A stretch of 9,087 nt of DNA from contig JAUZQA010000132.1 in assembly GCA_030705665.1 (NCBI GenBank), positions 1-9,087 of the forward strand. Reading direction: 5' to 3'. The translations under genes and the position numbers were made by a program. Within the stretch, counting starts at the first letter, position 1. Each line of letters opens with the position of its first letter. Positions 1-6,839 of this stretch are shown here, in pieces. The DNA is from Bacillota bacterium. Lineage in GTDB: Bacteria; Bacillota; Bacilli; Bacillales_B; DSM-18226. The notes under the pieces are model-generated. The model had not been told where the DNA came from. It saw only the letters and a program-made list of their open reading frames with translations, and made no database searches.

Positions 1-831
1 ACAACAAAGGCGATCGTTGTGGCAGTTGGGGGTAAATCTGTCCCCCATACCGGGTCAACAGGAGATGGTTATGCCTGGGCAGAAAAAGCTGGACATACGA
101 TTACTGAGCTTTTTCCAACAGAAGTCCCGATAACATCCAATGAGCCTTTTATTCAAGCTAAAACACTTCAGGGCCTTTCGCTAAGAGATATCAATCTTAG
201 TGTTTTAAATCCAAAAGGTAAACCGCTCATTTCCCATCGGATGGATATGATCTTTACTCATTTTGGGATCAGCGGTCCCGCAGTACTGCGCTGCAGCCAG
301 TTTGTCATAAAAGCAATGAAAAAATGGAACCTAAGTGAAGTAGTCATGAGTCTCGATGTGCTTCCAGACCGAACAGAAGAAGAAATCTTTCAAGAAATCG
401 TGAAAGATGTTAAAACGGATTCCAAGAAAAGCATTAAAAACATTCTTAAAGGGTTTCTCCCGGAACGCTACTTGTTATTTTTGCTCGAGCAAGCGGAGAT
501 TGATCAGAACATGCAGGGCGGTACCATTTCCAATGAAAAAATCCGCGCTTTTGCAAAACTAAGCAAAAGTTTTACCTTTCGGGTGAATGGTACGCTCCCT
601 CTGGAAAAAGCGTTTGTTACCGGAGGCGGCGTATCGGTAAAGGAAATTGAACCGCAAACGATGGCATCAAAGAAAATGAATGGTCTATATTTCTGTGGAG
701 AACTTCTTGATATTCACGGATATACAGGTGGTTACAATATAACTGCTGCTCTTGTTACAGGCCGTCTTGCTGGGACGAATGCAGCTCAATACTCAAAAAA
801 AATCAAAAAAATGATCGGTCATGATTTGTAA
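1..831 (+). CDS. ytfP: NAD(P)/FAD-dependent oxidoreductase, HI0933/YtfP family (5' end outside window)
   Basis: The reading frame is open from base 1 to a TAA at 829-831, giving 276 residues. The family is usually about 420 residues, so the N-terminal FAD dinucleotide-binding fold lies upstream of the window. Visible family marks are the segment [20 protein letters not shown] near the start, a GGGVSVKEI stretch, and the C-terminal signature [19 protein letters not shown], which in this family closes over the flavin. HI0933-type proteins are cytoplasmic flavoproteins; the physiological substrate in Bacillus is not established to my knowledge. The GTG at base 19 should not be taken as the start, because the conserved motif spans it and the frame continues upstream. 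The last residues ([11 protein letters not shown]) are lysine-rich and are encoded by A-tracts that serve as the U-tract of the terminator for the convergent gene. Family is certain; function is not. Confidence 0.93.
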   Translation, partial: TTKAIVVAVGGKSVPHTGSTGDGYAWAEKAGHTITELFPTEVPITSNEPFIQAKTLQGLSLRDINLSVLNPKGKPLISHRMDMIFTHFGISGPAVLRCSQFVIKAMKKWNLSEVVMSLDVLPDRTEEEIFQEIVKDVKTDSKKSIKNILKGFLPERYLLFLLEQAEIDQNMQGGTISNEKIRAFAKLSKSFTFRVNGTLPLEKAFVTGGGVSVKEIEPQTMASKKMNGLYFCGELLDIHGYTGGYNITAALVTGRLAGTNAAQYSKKIKKMIGHDL

Positions 832-842
832 TCATGACCGAT
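814..842 (-). terminator. Rho-independent terminator of cse60, overlapping both convergent gene ends
   Basis: A perfect 12-bp stem (814-825 with 831-842) carries a 5-base loop (TTGTA). Read on the minus strand it is followed by seven T, then GA, then eight T (812-794), so it is a strong intrinsic terminator for cse60. On the plus strand no T-run follows, so it is weaker for ytfP. The stem includes the cse60 stop (TGA, 834-832) and its preceding codons, and the loop includes most of the ytfP stop (829-831). Confidence 0.9.
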
Positions 843-1017
843 AGATAATCATTGCGGTAAAACAATAAATTTGTTCCTCTTCCTCTTCTTCCGGTATTGC
901 TGCAACATCATATTTGATATCGACTAATTTCCTCTCATCTATTCCTTTCAAAAAACGATTCATCTCTTTTTCTAAATCCTTTTCATGCTCCCGGTCAAAT
1001 AGTTTAACCTGAATCAA
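832..1017 (-). CDS. cse60: Sporulation protein Cse60 family (YteV-like)
   Basis: This small protein of 61 residues begins MIQVKLFDREHEKDLEKEMN and ends in a short hydrophobic strand (CFTAMIIYR). The opening VKLFDREHE is the hallmark of the Cse60 family, about 60 residues long. In B. subtilis cse60 is expressed in the mother cell under sigma-E; its molecular role is unknown. I place the start at the TTG at 1017, because AGGGGAGAGG (1030-1021) sits just upstream and the resulting length fits the family. An ATG at 1056 would add 13 residues but has no ribosome site. An acidic run of six Glu lies at residues 43-48. I see no convincing sigma-E promoter: TTATATT upstream resembles a -35 element, but the matching -10 is poor. 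The gene converges on ytfP with directly abutting stop codons. Confidence 0.87.
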   Translation of the reverse strand: MIQVKLFDREHEKDLEKEMNRFLKGIDERKLVDIKYDVAAIPEEEEEEQIYCFTAMIIYRS

Positions 1018-1128
1018 TATCCTCTCCCCTTTCAGCTTTTTATCCATTATTAACATTTTTTCAGAATTTTATAAAATGAATTTTAAATCTGAATTATTTT
1101 GGAGAAAATTACAATATAAAAACTAACT

Positions 1129-1156
1129 TTATAGAAAAATTTAAGAGAATTTTAAG
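1129..1156 (+). promoter_or_regulatory. Three 11-bp-phased hexamers upstream of the cytochrome operon (possible regulator site)
   Basis: TTATAG (1129), TTTAAG (1140) and TTTAAG (1151) recur exactly every 11 bases, one helical turn, in the A/T-rich gap between the divergent cse60 and the two-gene unit at 1249. Phased direct hexamers of this kind are typical of OmpR/PhoP-type response-regulator sites in Bacillus (PhoP boxes are TTAACA-like with 11-base period). The bases differ from the PhoP consensus, so no regulator is named. Downstream, no clear sigma-A promoter stands out; TATTTA near 1202 is only a weak -10. Confidence 0.3.
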
Positions 1157-1248
1157 TTTTGGGTTGTAAAGTACAAATTAGTCACGAGATGATATACGGA
1201 ATATTTACTTAAATGCTTAGAAGACATTTTTTGAAAGGGGCCATTAAA

Positions 1249-1677
1249 TTGGACAAAAAGCAATTTACCTCATGGGGAGTAAGCTTTGGAAGCCTTGCAC
1301 TTGTTGCAGGTATGGTTTCGTACTTGGGACTGACAAATAAAAATACACCAATTTCCAATAGAACTGCACAATCATCAGCGGCAAGTCAAAGTTTAGGCCA
1401 ACAATCTCCCCCCGCTCAAAATGGGGATGACCAAAATTCCATTGGCTCAACAACTAATAATAATCAGTCAGCAACTGATGATGGAAGTTCCTCCAATCTT
1501 GGGGATGACCAAACAACGAATGATAACGGACCTACGCTTAACTTTGGTGATGGATCATCAGCGGATAACGGTCAGCCTGCCATCGATAATGGCAGTTCTT
1601 CGCAAAATGGAAATCAACCTTCTGGAGGAGGCTTTGGCCATCACGGGCGTTTTGATACAACTACAGGTGGGACCTGA
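1249..1677 (+). CDS. Membrane-anchored protein with Asn/Ser/Gly/Asp-rich extracytoplasmic tail, unknown function
   Basis: I do not recognise a named family. The product has 142 residues: a short basic start (MDKK), one hydrophobic segment at about residues 9-28, then about 110 residues of low-complexity sequence rich in Asn, Ser, Gly, Gln and Asp with repeated DNG, GSSS and GDDQ blocks, ending in GGGFGHHGRFDTTTGGT. It has no cysteine. The N-terminus could be an uncleaved signal anchor, with the tail outside the membrane. The TTG at 1249 is chosen because AAAGGGG (1234-1240) lies 8 bases upstream; the ATG at 1213 has no ribosome site. The DNA carries the exact repeat TGGGGATGACCAAA at 1422 and 1500, in frame and 26 codons apart. 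It is followed after 28 bases by the cytochrome gene with no terminator between, so the two are probably cotranscribed. The paired histidines 131-132 could bind metal or heme, but that is speculation. Confidence 0.75.
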   Translation: MDKKQFTSWGVSFGSLALVAGMVSYLGLTNKNTPISNRTAQSSAASQSLGQQSPPAQNGDDQNSIGSTTNNNQSATDDGSSSNLGDDQTTNDNGPTLNFGDGSSADNGQPAIDNGSSSQNGNQPSGGGFGHHGRFDTTTGGT

Positions 1678-1705
1678 TGTTTAAATAAGAAAGAGGGTGA
1701 AGCTT

Positions 1706-2278
1706 TTGCAGACATTGGAATGGTATATGATTCGAGGCACAGGTACAGTCGCCTATATACTATTATATTTTACTGTGATTGTTGGCCTTTTTTCGCAGGT
1801 ACAGAAGAAACGAAAAAAGAAGATGACAAGTACCATTAATCTTCATGAAGAACTTTCTAACTGGGCGATAATCATGGTAGGGGGACACTTAGGACTTTTA
1901 TTGCTTGACACCTATATAGGTTTCAAATGGACTGAAATTTTTGTTCCATTTAATACAAGCTATAAACCGATTCCGATGGCTTTAGGTACGTTGTCTTTCT
2001 ATTTTCTTATTATTACCTTCATAACATCAAAGCTGCGTAAAAAGGTCGGCTATCTTAGATGGCGAAAATTACATGCTTTAAATCCCATTCTTTATATAAT
2101 GGTTACCATCCACGGCTTATGGATCGGAACGGACTTTAATCCAGAAATTCTGGCTATCGTAAATTTAATTCCATTCCCGATAATGGGAATATTCGCCTTG
2201 CTTATGAAATTTACAAAAGCGAAACCACAGCCAAATACAACCCGTGCTGCAGTTACTAGGACTAGGTATAATGATTAA
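1706..2278 (+). CDS. Ferric reductase-like transmembrane (di-heme b) protein
   Basis: The product has 190 residues and about five hydrophobic helices, and consists only of a ferric-reductase-like membrane domain. It has no FAD or NAD(P)H domain. Four histidines in membrane context, H47, H61, H123 and H136, form two pairs 14 and 13 residues apart. This is the spacing of the bis-histidine heme ligands in NOX/ferric reductase and YedZ/MsrQ-type domains, so two b hemes spanning the membrane are likely. WRKLHALN around H123 is a typical family segment. I choose the TTG at 1706: AGAGGGTGA (1692-1700) is a good ribosome site for it, whereas the GTG at 1697 lies inside that site. Residues 33-39 (QKKRKKK) form a cytoplasmic basic loop by the positive-inside rule. 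The electron donor and acceptor are not visible. The upstream tail protein is the obvious partner candidate. The stop codon overlaps the terminator stem. Confidence 0.85.
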   Translation: MQTLEWYMIRGTGTVAYILLYFTVIVGLFSQVQKKRKKKMTSTINLHEELSNWAIIMVGGHLGLLLLDTYIGFKWTEIFVPFNTSYKPIPMALGTLSFYFLIITFITSKLRKKVGYLRWRKLHALNPILYIMVTIHGLWIGTDFNPEILAIVNLIPFPIMGIFALLMKFTKAKPQPNTTRAAVTRTRYND

Positions 2279-2314
2279 AAAAACAGGAAAGGCCAGAACC
2301 TTTCCTGTTTTTTT
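2277..2314. terminator. Bidirectional terminator between the cytochrome gene and ytwF
   Basis: AACAGGAAAGG (2282-2292) pairs with CCTTTCCTGTT (2299-2309) around a 6-base loop (CCAGAA). Flanking A7 and T7 tracts extend the stem to 16 bp and provide U-runs on both strands. The A-tract contains bases of the cytochrome stop TAA (2276-2278), and base 2314 is also the last base of the ytwF stop, so the hairpin exactly fills the space between the two convergent genes. Confidence 0.92.
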
Positions 2315-2619
2315 CATTCTACATTTCCTGTCCATTCGAGCATGCCGCCAATCATATTACGGACTTTGTAGCCTTGGTCCTGTAAATATAGACAGACATT
2401 TCCACTGCGATGGCTTGAACGGCATATGAAAATATATTCTTTATTTTTATCAAAATAATCCAGATTACCAGGAATCTCATTCATCGGAATATGTTTTGAA
2501 CCGGGAATTTTCCCCTGTGCTACTTCAAAGTCCTCCCGTACATCAACAAGCTCCAGCTTCTCCCCCGCTTCAAGCTTTTTCTTTAATTCCTCTGGTGTAA
2601 TTATCTTTACCTCTTCCAC
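2314..2619 (-). CDS. ytwF: Single-domain rhodanese-like protein (sulfurtransferase)
   Basis: The 101-residue product is one rhodanese domain, GlpE size. LVDVRE (residues 24-29) is the conserved early motif, GKIPGSKHIP (36-45) the middle motif, and the active-site loop CRSSHRS begins at C66, the cysteine that would carry the persulfide. GYKVRNMIGGMLEW near the end is typical of the C-terminal signature. With catalytic cysteine and loop length intact, sulfur transfer in the cytoplasm is plausible; the acceptor is unknown. The start is set at GTG 2619 because AAAAGGGGTG (2635-2626) lies 8 bases upstream of it from the last G of its GGGG run; the GTG at 2628 is within that site. The gene follows leuS on the same strand, with a terminator-like hairpin immediately before the ribosome site, so expression may depend on read-through. 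The name rests on similarity and on the B. subtilis gene order as I recall it. Confidence 0.88.
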   Translation of the reverse strand: MEEVKIITPEELKKKLEAGEKLELVDVREDFEVAQGKIPGSKHIPMNEIPGNLDYFDKNKEYIFICRSSHRSGNVCLYLQDQGYKVRNMIGGMLEWTGNVE

Positions 2620-2637
2620 AACAAGCACCCCTTTTAG

Positions 2638-2667
2638 AAAAACATCCTCCCGATTAGGAGGATGTTT
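2638..2667 (-). terminator. Intrinsic terminator after leuS, directly ahead of the ytwF ribosome site
   Basis: An 11-bp stem (2640-2650 with 2657-2667) encloses the loop CGATTA. On the minus strand it ends in five T (2642-2638), some of them within the stem. It is a normal leuS terminator by shape, but the ytwF ribosome site starts only a few bases later at 2635, leaving no room for a promoter in between. It may therefore act as an attenuator for ytwF. Confidence 0.82.
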
Positions 2668-2719
2668 ATTTATTAAAACTTTATCTTAGGACCTGACAGA
2701 AGTCCAGTTTTACAACCTT

Positions 2720-5137
2720 TTAGTTTGCTACAATATTTACCAATTTCCCAGGAACGGTAATCACCTTGCGAACAGTTTTTCCTTCAATTTGTTCCTTGAT
2801 TTTTTCATCTTCCATAGCAATTTGCTCAAGGTCTTCTTTGCTGGCCCCAGTTGGAACAGTAAGCTTATGCTTTACTTTACCGTTAACTTGAATGACAATT
2901 TCAATTTCGTTATCAATTAACTTAGACTCATCATATGCTGGCCATCCCTCATATGAAATCGTATCAGTATGCCCAAGCTTTTCCCAAAGCTCTTCAGCAA
3001 GATGAGGAGCAATTGGTGAAAGAAGTTTAACAAATCCCTCCATATATTGTTTAGGAAGAGCCGTTGATTTATAAGCATCATTGATAAATACCATCATTTG
3101 CGAAATGGCTGTATTAAAGTGAAGTGCCTCTAAATCTTCTGTCACCTTTTTAACGGTTTGATGATATGTTTTTTCAAGGTTTGCTGCTTCTTCTGTATCT
3201 TGAATCTTCGGATTTAACACACCATTATCCTCAATATATAAGCGCCAAATACGATCCAGGAAGCGGCGTGCACCATCAAGGCCATTGGTAGACCAGGCAA
3301 TCGATGCATCCAACGGTCCCATAAACATTTCATATAAACGAAGTGTATCAGCACCGTGGCTAGTTACGATATCATCTGGGTTCACAACGTTACCCTTCGA
3401 TTTACTCATTTTTTCATTATTTTCACCAAGAATCATTCCTTGGTTAAATAACTTTTGGAATGGCTCTTTTGTAGGGACAACACCGATATCATACAAAAAC
3501 TTATGCCAGAAACGAGCATATAGCAAGTGAAGTACAGCGTGCTCCGCACCGCCAATATAAATATCTACAGGCAGCCATTCGTTTAATTTTTCAGGTGAAG
3601 CAAGCTGCTCGCTATTTTTAGGATCAATATAACGCAAGTAATACCAGCAGCTTCCTGCCCATTGCGGCATTGTATTGGTTTCTCTGCGTCCTTTTTTGCC
3701 TGTTACAGAGTCAACCACATTTACCCAATCAGCGATATTTGCAAGTGGTGATTCCCCTGTTCCAGATGGCTTGATTTCGGTTGTTTTTGGAAGCATCAAG
3801 GGTAGCTGGTCTTCTGGAACAGTTGCCATTGTACCGTCTTCCCAATGAATAATTGGAATCGGCTCGCCCCAATATCTTTGACGGCTGAACAACCAGTCAC
3901 GGAGACGGTAGGTAACTTTCTTCGTTCCAATCCCTTGCTCTTCTAACCAGGCAATGGCTTTTTTAATTGCTTCCACTTTGTTAAGACCGTTTAAGAAGCC
4001 TGAGTTGATATGCTCACCATCACCAGTATATGCTTCATTTTCGATACTGCCGCCAGCAACAACCTGACGGATTGGCAGATCAAATACTTTGGCAAATTCA
4101 TAGTCGCGTTCATCATGGCCTGGAACAGCCATAATCGCTCCTGTTCCATAGCTTGCAAGGACATAATCAGCGATCCAAATTGGCATTTTTTCATTATTTG
4201 CCGGGTTGATGGCATAAGCACCAGTGAAAACTCCAGTTTTTTCCTTTGCAAGATCTGTACGTTCAAGGTCACTTTTACTCTTAATTTTGTCTAAATAAGC
4301 TGCAATCGCTTCCTTTTGATCTTCTGTCGTGATCTTTTCAACAATGATATGTTCAGGAGCAAGGACAGCATAGGTAGCACCAAATAATGTATCAGGGCGA
4401 GTTGTGAATACGGTAAATGTTTCATCATGTCCATCAATATTGAAGGTAATCTCAGCACCTTCTGAGCGGCCTATCCAGTTGCGCTGCATATCTTTAATAC
4501 TTTCAGGCCAATCTAATTCTTCCAGGTCTTCAAGCAGACGATCGGCATACGCAGTAATTCGAAGCATCCACTGTTTCATTGGACGGCGTTCAACTGGATG
4601 ACCTCCGCGTTCACTTTTTCCATCAATTACCTCTTCATTAGCTAAAACAGTACCAAGTGCAGGGCACCAGTTAACCGCAACCTCGTCAATGTAGGCAAGG
4701 CCATTATTGTAAAGCTGTAAAAAGATCCATTGAGTCCATTTGTAATAATCAGGATCTGTTGTATTTACTTCACGATCCCAATCGTATGAAAAGCCAAGTG
4801 ATTTAATTTGGCGTCGAAAATTATCAATATTTTTCTTTGTAAATTGCGCAGGATCATTCCCTGTGTCCAATGCATATTGCTCAGCAGGCAGACCAAAAGC
4901 ATCCCAGCCCATCGGATGAAGAACATTATAACCTTGCATCCTCTTTAAACGTGAAAGAATATCTGTTGCGGTATAACCTTCAGGATGACCAACATGAAGT
5001 CCTGCACCAGATGGATATGGAAACATGTCTAATGCATAGAATTTTCTTTTCCCTTTGTCTTCTTTTGTTTTAAATGTTTTTTCTTCTTCCCATTTTTTTT
5101 GCCACTTTTTTTCAATTTGTTGATGGTCGAAGCTCAT
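2720..5137 (-). CDS. leuS: Leucyl-tRNA synthetase
   Basis: LeuRS joins leucine to tRNA-Leu in the cytoplasm and removes mischarged amino acids with an inserted CP1 editing domain. The 805-residue product has the full architecture: the class I HIGH motif as HVGH (residues 48-51) after [10 protein letters not shown], the CP1 editing domain with the Thr-rich [12 protein letters not shown] and AVPGHDERD segments, the catalytic core ending in KMSKS at 576-580, and the C-terminal anticodon-binding and appended domains. Length and KMSKS position match bacterial LeuRS. The start is the ATG at 5137 ([12 protein letters not shown]), as in B. subtilis LeuRS (MSF...). GGAGG (5150-5146) is 8 bases from this ATG but only 2 from the ATG at 5143. 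The gene is controlled by the T-box leader upstream. No key residue appears to be missing. Confidence 0.98.
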   Translation of the reverse strand: MSFDHQQIEKKWQKKWEEEKTFKTKEDKGKRKFYALDMFPYPSGAGLHVGHPEGYTATDILSRLKRMQGYNVLHPMGWDAFGLPAEQYALDTGNDPAQFTKKNIDNFRRQIKSLGFSYDWDREVNTTDPDYYKWTQWIFLQLYNNGLAYIDEVAVNWCPALGTVLANEEVIDGKSERGGHPVERRPMKQWMLRITAYADRLLEDLEELDWPESIKDMQRNWIGRSEGAEITFNIDGHDETFTVFTTRPDTLFGATYAVLAPEHIIVEKITTEDQKEAIAAYLDKIKSKSDLERTDLAKEKTGVFTGAYAINPANNEKMPIWIADYVLASYGTGAIMAVPGHDERDYEFAKVFDLPIRQVVAGGSIENEAYTGDGEHINSGFLNGLNKVEAIKKAIAWLEEQGIGTKKVTYRLRDWLFSRQRYWGEPIPIIHWEDGTMATVPEDQLPLMLPKTTEIKPSGTGESPLANIADWVNVVDSVTGKKGRRETNTMPQWAGSCWYYLRYIDPKNSEQLASPEKLNEWLPVDIYIGGAEHAVLHLLYARFWHKFLYDIGVVPTKEPFQKLFNQGMILGENNEKMSKSKGNVVNPDDIVTSHGADTLRLYEMFMGPLDASIAWSTNGLDGARRFLDRIWRLYIEDNGVLNPKIQDTEEAANLEKTYHQTVKKVTEDLEALHFNTAISQMMVFINDAYKSTALPKQYMEGFVKLLSPIAPHLAEELWEKLGHTDTISYEGWPAYDESKLIDNEIEIVIQVNGKVKHKLTVPTGASKEDLEQIAMEDEKIKEQIEGKTVRKVITVPGKLVNIVAN

Positions 5138-5150
5138 CGTCATTTCCTCC

Positions 5151-5418
5151 TAATTAAAATAAAAAACTCCCATCCCTCAAACAAGGGACGAGAGATTATG
5201 TATGAATCTTCCCGCGGTACCACCCACATTAGTGTTATGAACACTCGCTTCATTCATCCTTAACGCGGAGTACGGCAAACATTACTTTTTTCATGTTTGC
5301 AACTCAGGAGGCGAGTTCATGACTTCCCGACTTTGACTTGCACCATCCGTCAACTCTCTATCCTCGGGATTATTTCATTACTACTCCTCATTCAATGTTA
5401 TTAAAAATATCAAAGTAT
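5151..5418 (-). promoter_or_regulatory. T-box riboswitch leader of leuS (CUC leucine specifier)
   Basis: All main T-box parts are visible on the minus strand. Stem I begins with AGGAG (5388-5384), which can pair with CTCCT (5310-5306). It contains AGTA (5382-5379) opposite GAA (5318-5316), as in the loop-E motif of specifier loops, then AGAGAG (near 5358) and GGTGCAAG (near 5344). The specifier is CTC (5315-5313), a leucine codon followed by a purine, read by tRNA-Leu(GAG). The T-box core TGGGTGGTACCGCG is at 5226-5213. Its UGGU bulge pairs with an ACCA tRNA end, as tRNA-Leu has. GGG and GCG of the core can pair with CGTCCC (5190-5185) as antiterminator, in competition with the terminator. 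Uncharged tRNA-Leu is thus expected to switch leuS on. The 5' end is estimated from the nearest promoter. Confidence 0.95.
5161..5194 (-). terminator. T-box-controlled terminator before leuS
   Basis: On the minus strand CTCTCGTCCCT (5194-5184) pairs with AGGGATGGGAG (5177-5167), 11 bp including two G-U pairs, around a 6-base loop, followed by six T (5166-5161). Its 5' arm contains the CGTCCC needed by the antiterminator, so the two structures exclude each other. The leuS ribosome site follows at 5150. Confidence 0.93.
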
Positions 5419-5424
5419 AGGGAT

Positions 5425-5453
5425 ATTGTATTAAACTTTAGAGCAGGATGCAA
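5425..5453 (-). promoter_or_regulatory. Likely sigma-A promoter of leuS
   Basis: TTGCAT (5453-5448), a 17-base spacer, and TACAAT (5430-5425) place the start of transcription near 5418, about 30 bases before the T-box stem I. The -35 is weak. A second candidate lies upstream: TTGAGG (5488-5483) and a perfect TATAAT (5467-5462), but with a short 15-base spacer. Either or both could serve. Confidence 0.5.
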
Positions 5454-5508
5454 GTAATCCTATTATACAAAATCAGTTTAGTCCTCAATAATCGGAATTA
5501 TACATATT

Positions 5509-5541
5509 AAAAACCCAGATCTTCCTCAGATCTGGGTTTTT
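5509..5541 (-). terminator. Terminator of the MFS gene
   Basis: A 14-bp stem (5509-5522 with 5528-5541) has a 5-base loop. Its core is ACCCAGATCT and the minus strand ends in a T-run. Two bases of the yttB stop TAA (5542-5540) lie inside the stem's A-tract. The opposite strand also ends in five T, so it could work both ways, though no plus-strand gene precedes it. Confidence 0.92.
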
Positions 5542-6721
5542 ACACTTCTATGGGAACCTTTTTTTCCTTTAGCTTGTGATCATAAACAACTGTTGTCAAA
5601 ATTGAGATGATAAACAGTCCGATCATGACAATGAATAGCATCGGCATCCCATACGTATCAACCAGCATCCCGCCTGCCAGTGGACCAAGCATTCTGCCGC
5701 CTGTTGCCGTACTGTTAACAAAGCCCTGGTAAAAGCCTTCTCTCCCCTTTGGTGCCAATTGAAAGGCAACCGTTGGCACTGCAGGCCAAACAAACATCTC
5801 ACCAATTGTTAATACGACCATACCCGCAACAAATCCCCCAAAAGAATGGGCATAGGCTGCTACCAAAAATGAACCAATAAACACAACCATGCCAATCAGC
5901 ATTTGTGTTTTTAAGGTTTTTGCAAAATACTTTATAAAAACTTTAAGAATGGGCTGCCCCAAAACAATCAATGCGCCATTGATCGTCCATAAAAGACCGT
6001 ACTGTTTGAGAGAAATATGAAGTTCCTGGATATATGCTGCAATCGTCGTCGACCATTGAACATAGGCTGCCCAGCCGAGCAAATATCCAATACACAGAAT
6101 GAACAAAGCCCTTAAATTTTTCTGGTTTTGCTTTACTATAGAAGAATGTACCTCAGTCATTTTTTTATCGCTGACGACTGAGATTCCCCGATAACCAAAG
6201 ACAGCTAAACATAAAAAAATAAAATACATGAATGTATTTGCAATAAAAATGTATTGAAAGGAATAATCCGCGACGAAACCACCCAGTGCCGAACCAATAG
6301 CAACACCCAAATTTGCCGCAACATACATGGCATTAAAGGCTTTTCGGCCGCCCTCTTTCCATACAGATCCTGCCATTGCATACATTGGTGGAAAAATAAT
6401 ACCGGTTCCCAATCCGGTAACCACTAAAAAGATAATATATTCTGGCCATCTGTTCCAAATAGACAGACATATTAGCGAAACAAGAGTCGTTCCTATTCCT
6501 AAAAGAACTGATTTATAACCGCCAATTTTATCATATAAGCTTCCGCCTAATAAATTTCCAATGACTGTAGCCGCGGAATTAAACATAAGAACGACACCCG
6601 CAACCGATAACGATTTTCCCAAATGATCGTGAATATAGATCGTATTTAAAGGCCATAAAAAAGAAGAACCTGTCATATTCACAGCCATCCCGACAATTAG
6701 AAGCCACAAAGCACGCGGCAT
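5540..6721 (-). CDS. yttB: Major facilitator superfamily transporter, YttB-like
   Basis: The 393-residue polytopic membrane protein has about 12 predicted helices in two halves, joined by a polar loop near residues 180-200 (SDKKMTEVHSSIVKQNQKN). The loop between helices 2 and 3 carries an MFS motif A, GGSLYDKIGGYK (residues 59-70, with D64), typical of proton-driven drug or sugar antiporters of the DHA1 type. A second copy-like motif, GGMLVDTYG, occurs near the end of the C-terminal half. The substrate cannot be told from the sequence. The ATG at 6721 has a clear ribosome site, AAAGGAG (6735-6729), 7 bases upstream. The gene stands alone, with its own sigma-A promoter and terminator, between leuS and the ytzC unit. 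The symbol is given by type and by the B. subtilis gene order as I recall it; the orthology is likely but was not tested. Confidence 0.88.
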   Translation of the reverse strand: MPRALWLLIVGMAVNMTGSSFLWPLNTIYIHDHLGKSLSVAGVVLMFNSAATVIGNLLGGSLYDKIGGYKSVLLGIGTTLVSLICLSIWNRWPEYIIFLVVTGLGTGIIFPPMYAMAGSVWKEGGRKAFNAMYVAANLGVAIGSALGGFVADYSFQYIFIANTFMYFIFLCLAVFGYRGISVVSDKKMTEVHSSIVKQNQKNLRALFILCIGYLLGWAAYVQWSTTIAAYIQELHISLKQYGLLWTINGALIVLGQPILKVFIKYFAKTLKTQMLIGMVVFIGSFLVAAYAHSFGGFVAGMVVLTIGEMFVWPAVPTVAFQLAPKGREGFYQGFVNSTATGGRMLGPLAGGMLVDTYGMPMLFIVMIGLFIISILTTVVYDHKLKEKKVPIEV

Positions 6722-6764
6722 GATTACGCTCCTTTACAACTAGAAGTATTTCGATAACCAAATA

Positions 6765-6793
6765 ATTTTAGAATTTTTCCCTTTTGATTTCAA
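6765..6793 (-). promoter_or_regulatory. Sigma-A promoter of yttB
   Basis: TTGAAA (6793-6788), a 17-base spacer and TAAAAT (6770-6765) form a near-consensus vegetative promoter. The start of transcription would be near 6758, leaving a leader of about 37 bases before the ATG. It lies just downstream of the terminator of the preceding unit. Confidence 0.75.
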
Positions 6794-6839
6794 TCCTTTA
6801 TTAAAATGTTATAAAAATAAAAATACTCATTCTAATTGT

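Noticed and set aside
1060..1212. Sigma-E promoter for cse60 on the minus strand
   Set aside because: TTATATT resembles a -35 element, but no good CATACA-type -10 follows at 13-15 bases; expected from the family, but not shown here.
1265..1453. A minus-strand 62-codon frame opposite the tail protein
   Set aside because: No ribosome site, no family, and fully inside a better-supported gene.
1421..1684. An 87-codon open frame overlapping the low-complexity gene in another frame
   Set aside because: Its Met/Ile/Leu-rich content is what AAT/GAT-rich repeats give when read out of frame; there is no ribosome site.
2244..2429. A plus-strand frame across the terminator and the end of ytwF
   Set aside because: It runs through a bidirectional terminator and antisense to a conserved rhodanese; it is a shadow.
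2688..2706. Imperfect inverted repeat AGGAC...GTCC between leuS and ytwF
   Set aside because: Only four to five pairs with a long loop and no T-run; not distinguishable from chance.
3285..4601. Several plus-strand frames of 65-94 codons inside leuS, and a minus-strand one in another frame
   Set aside because: All lie within conserved LeuRS coding sequence, with no translation signals or recognisable products.
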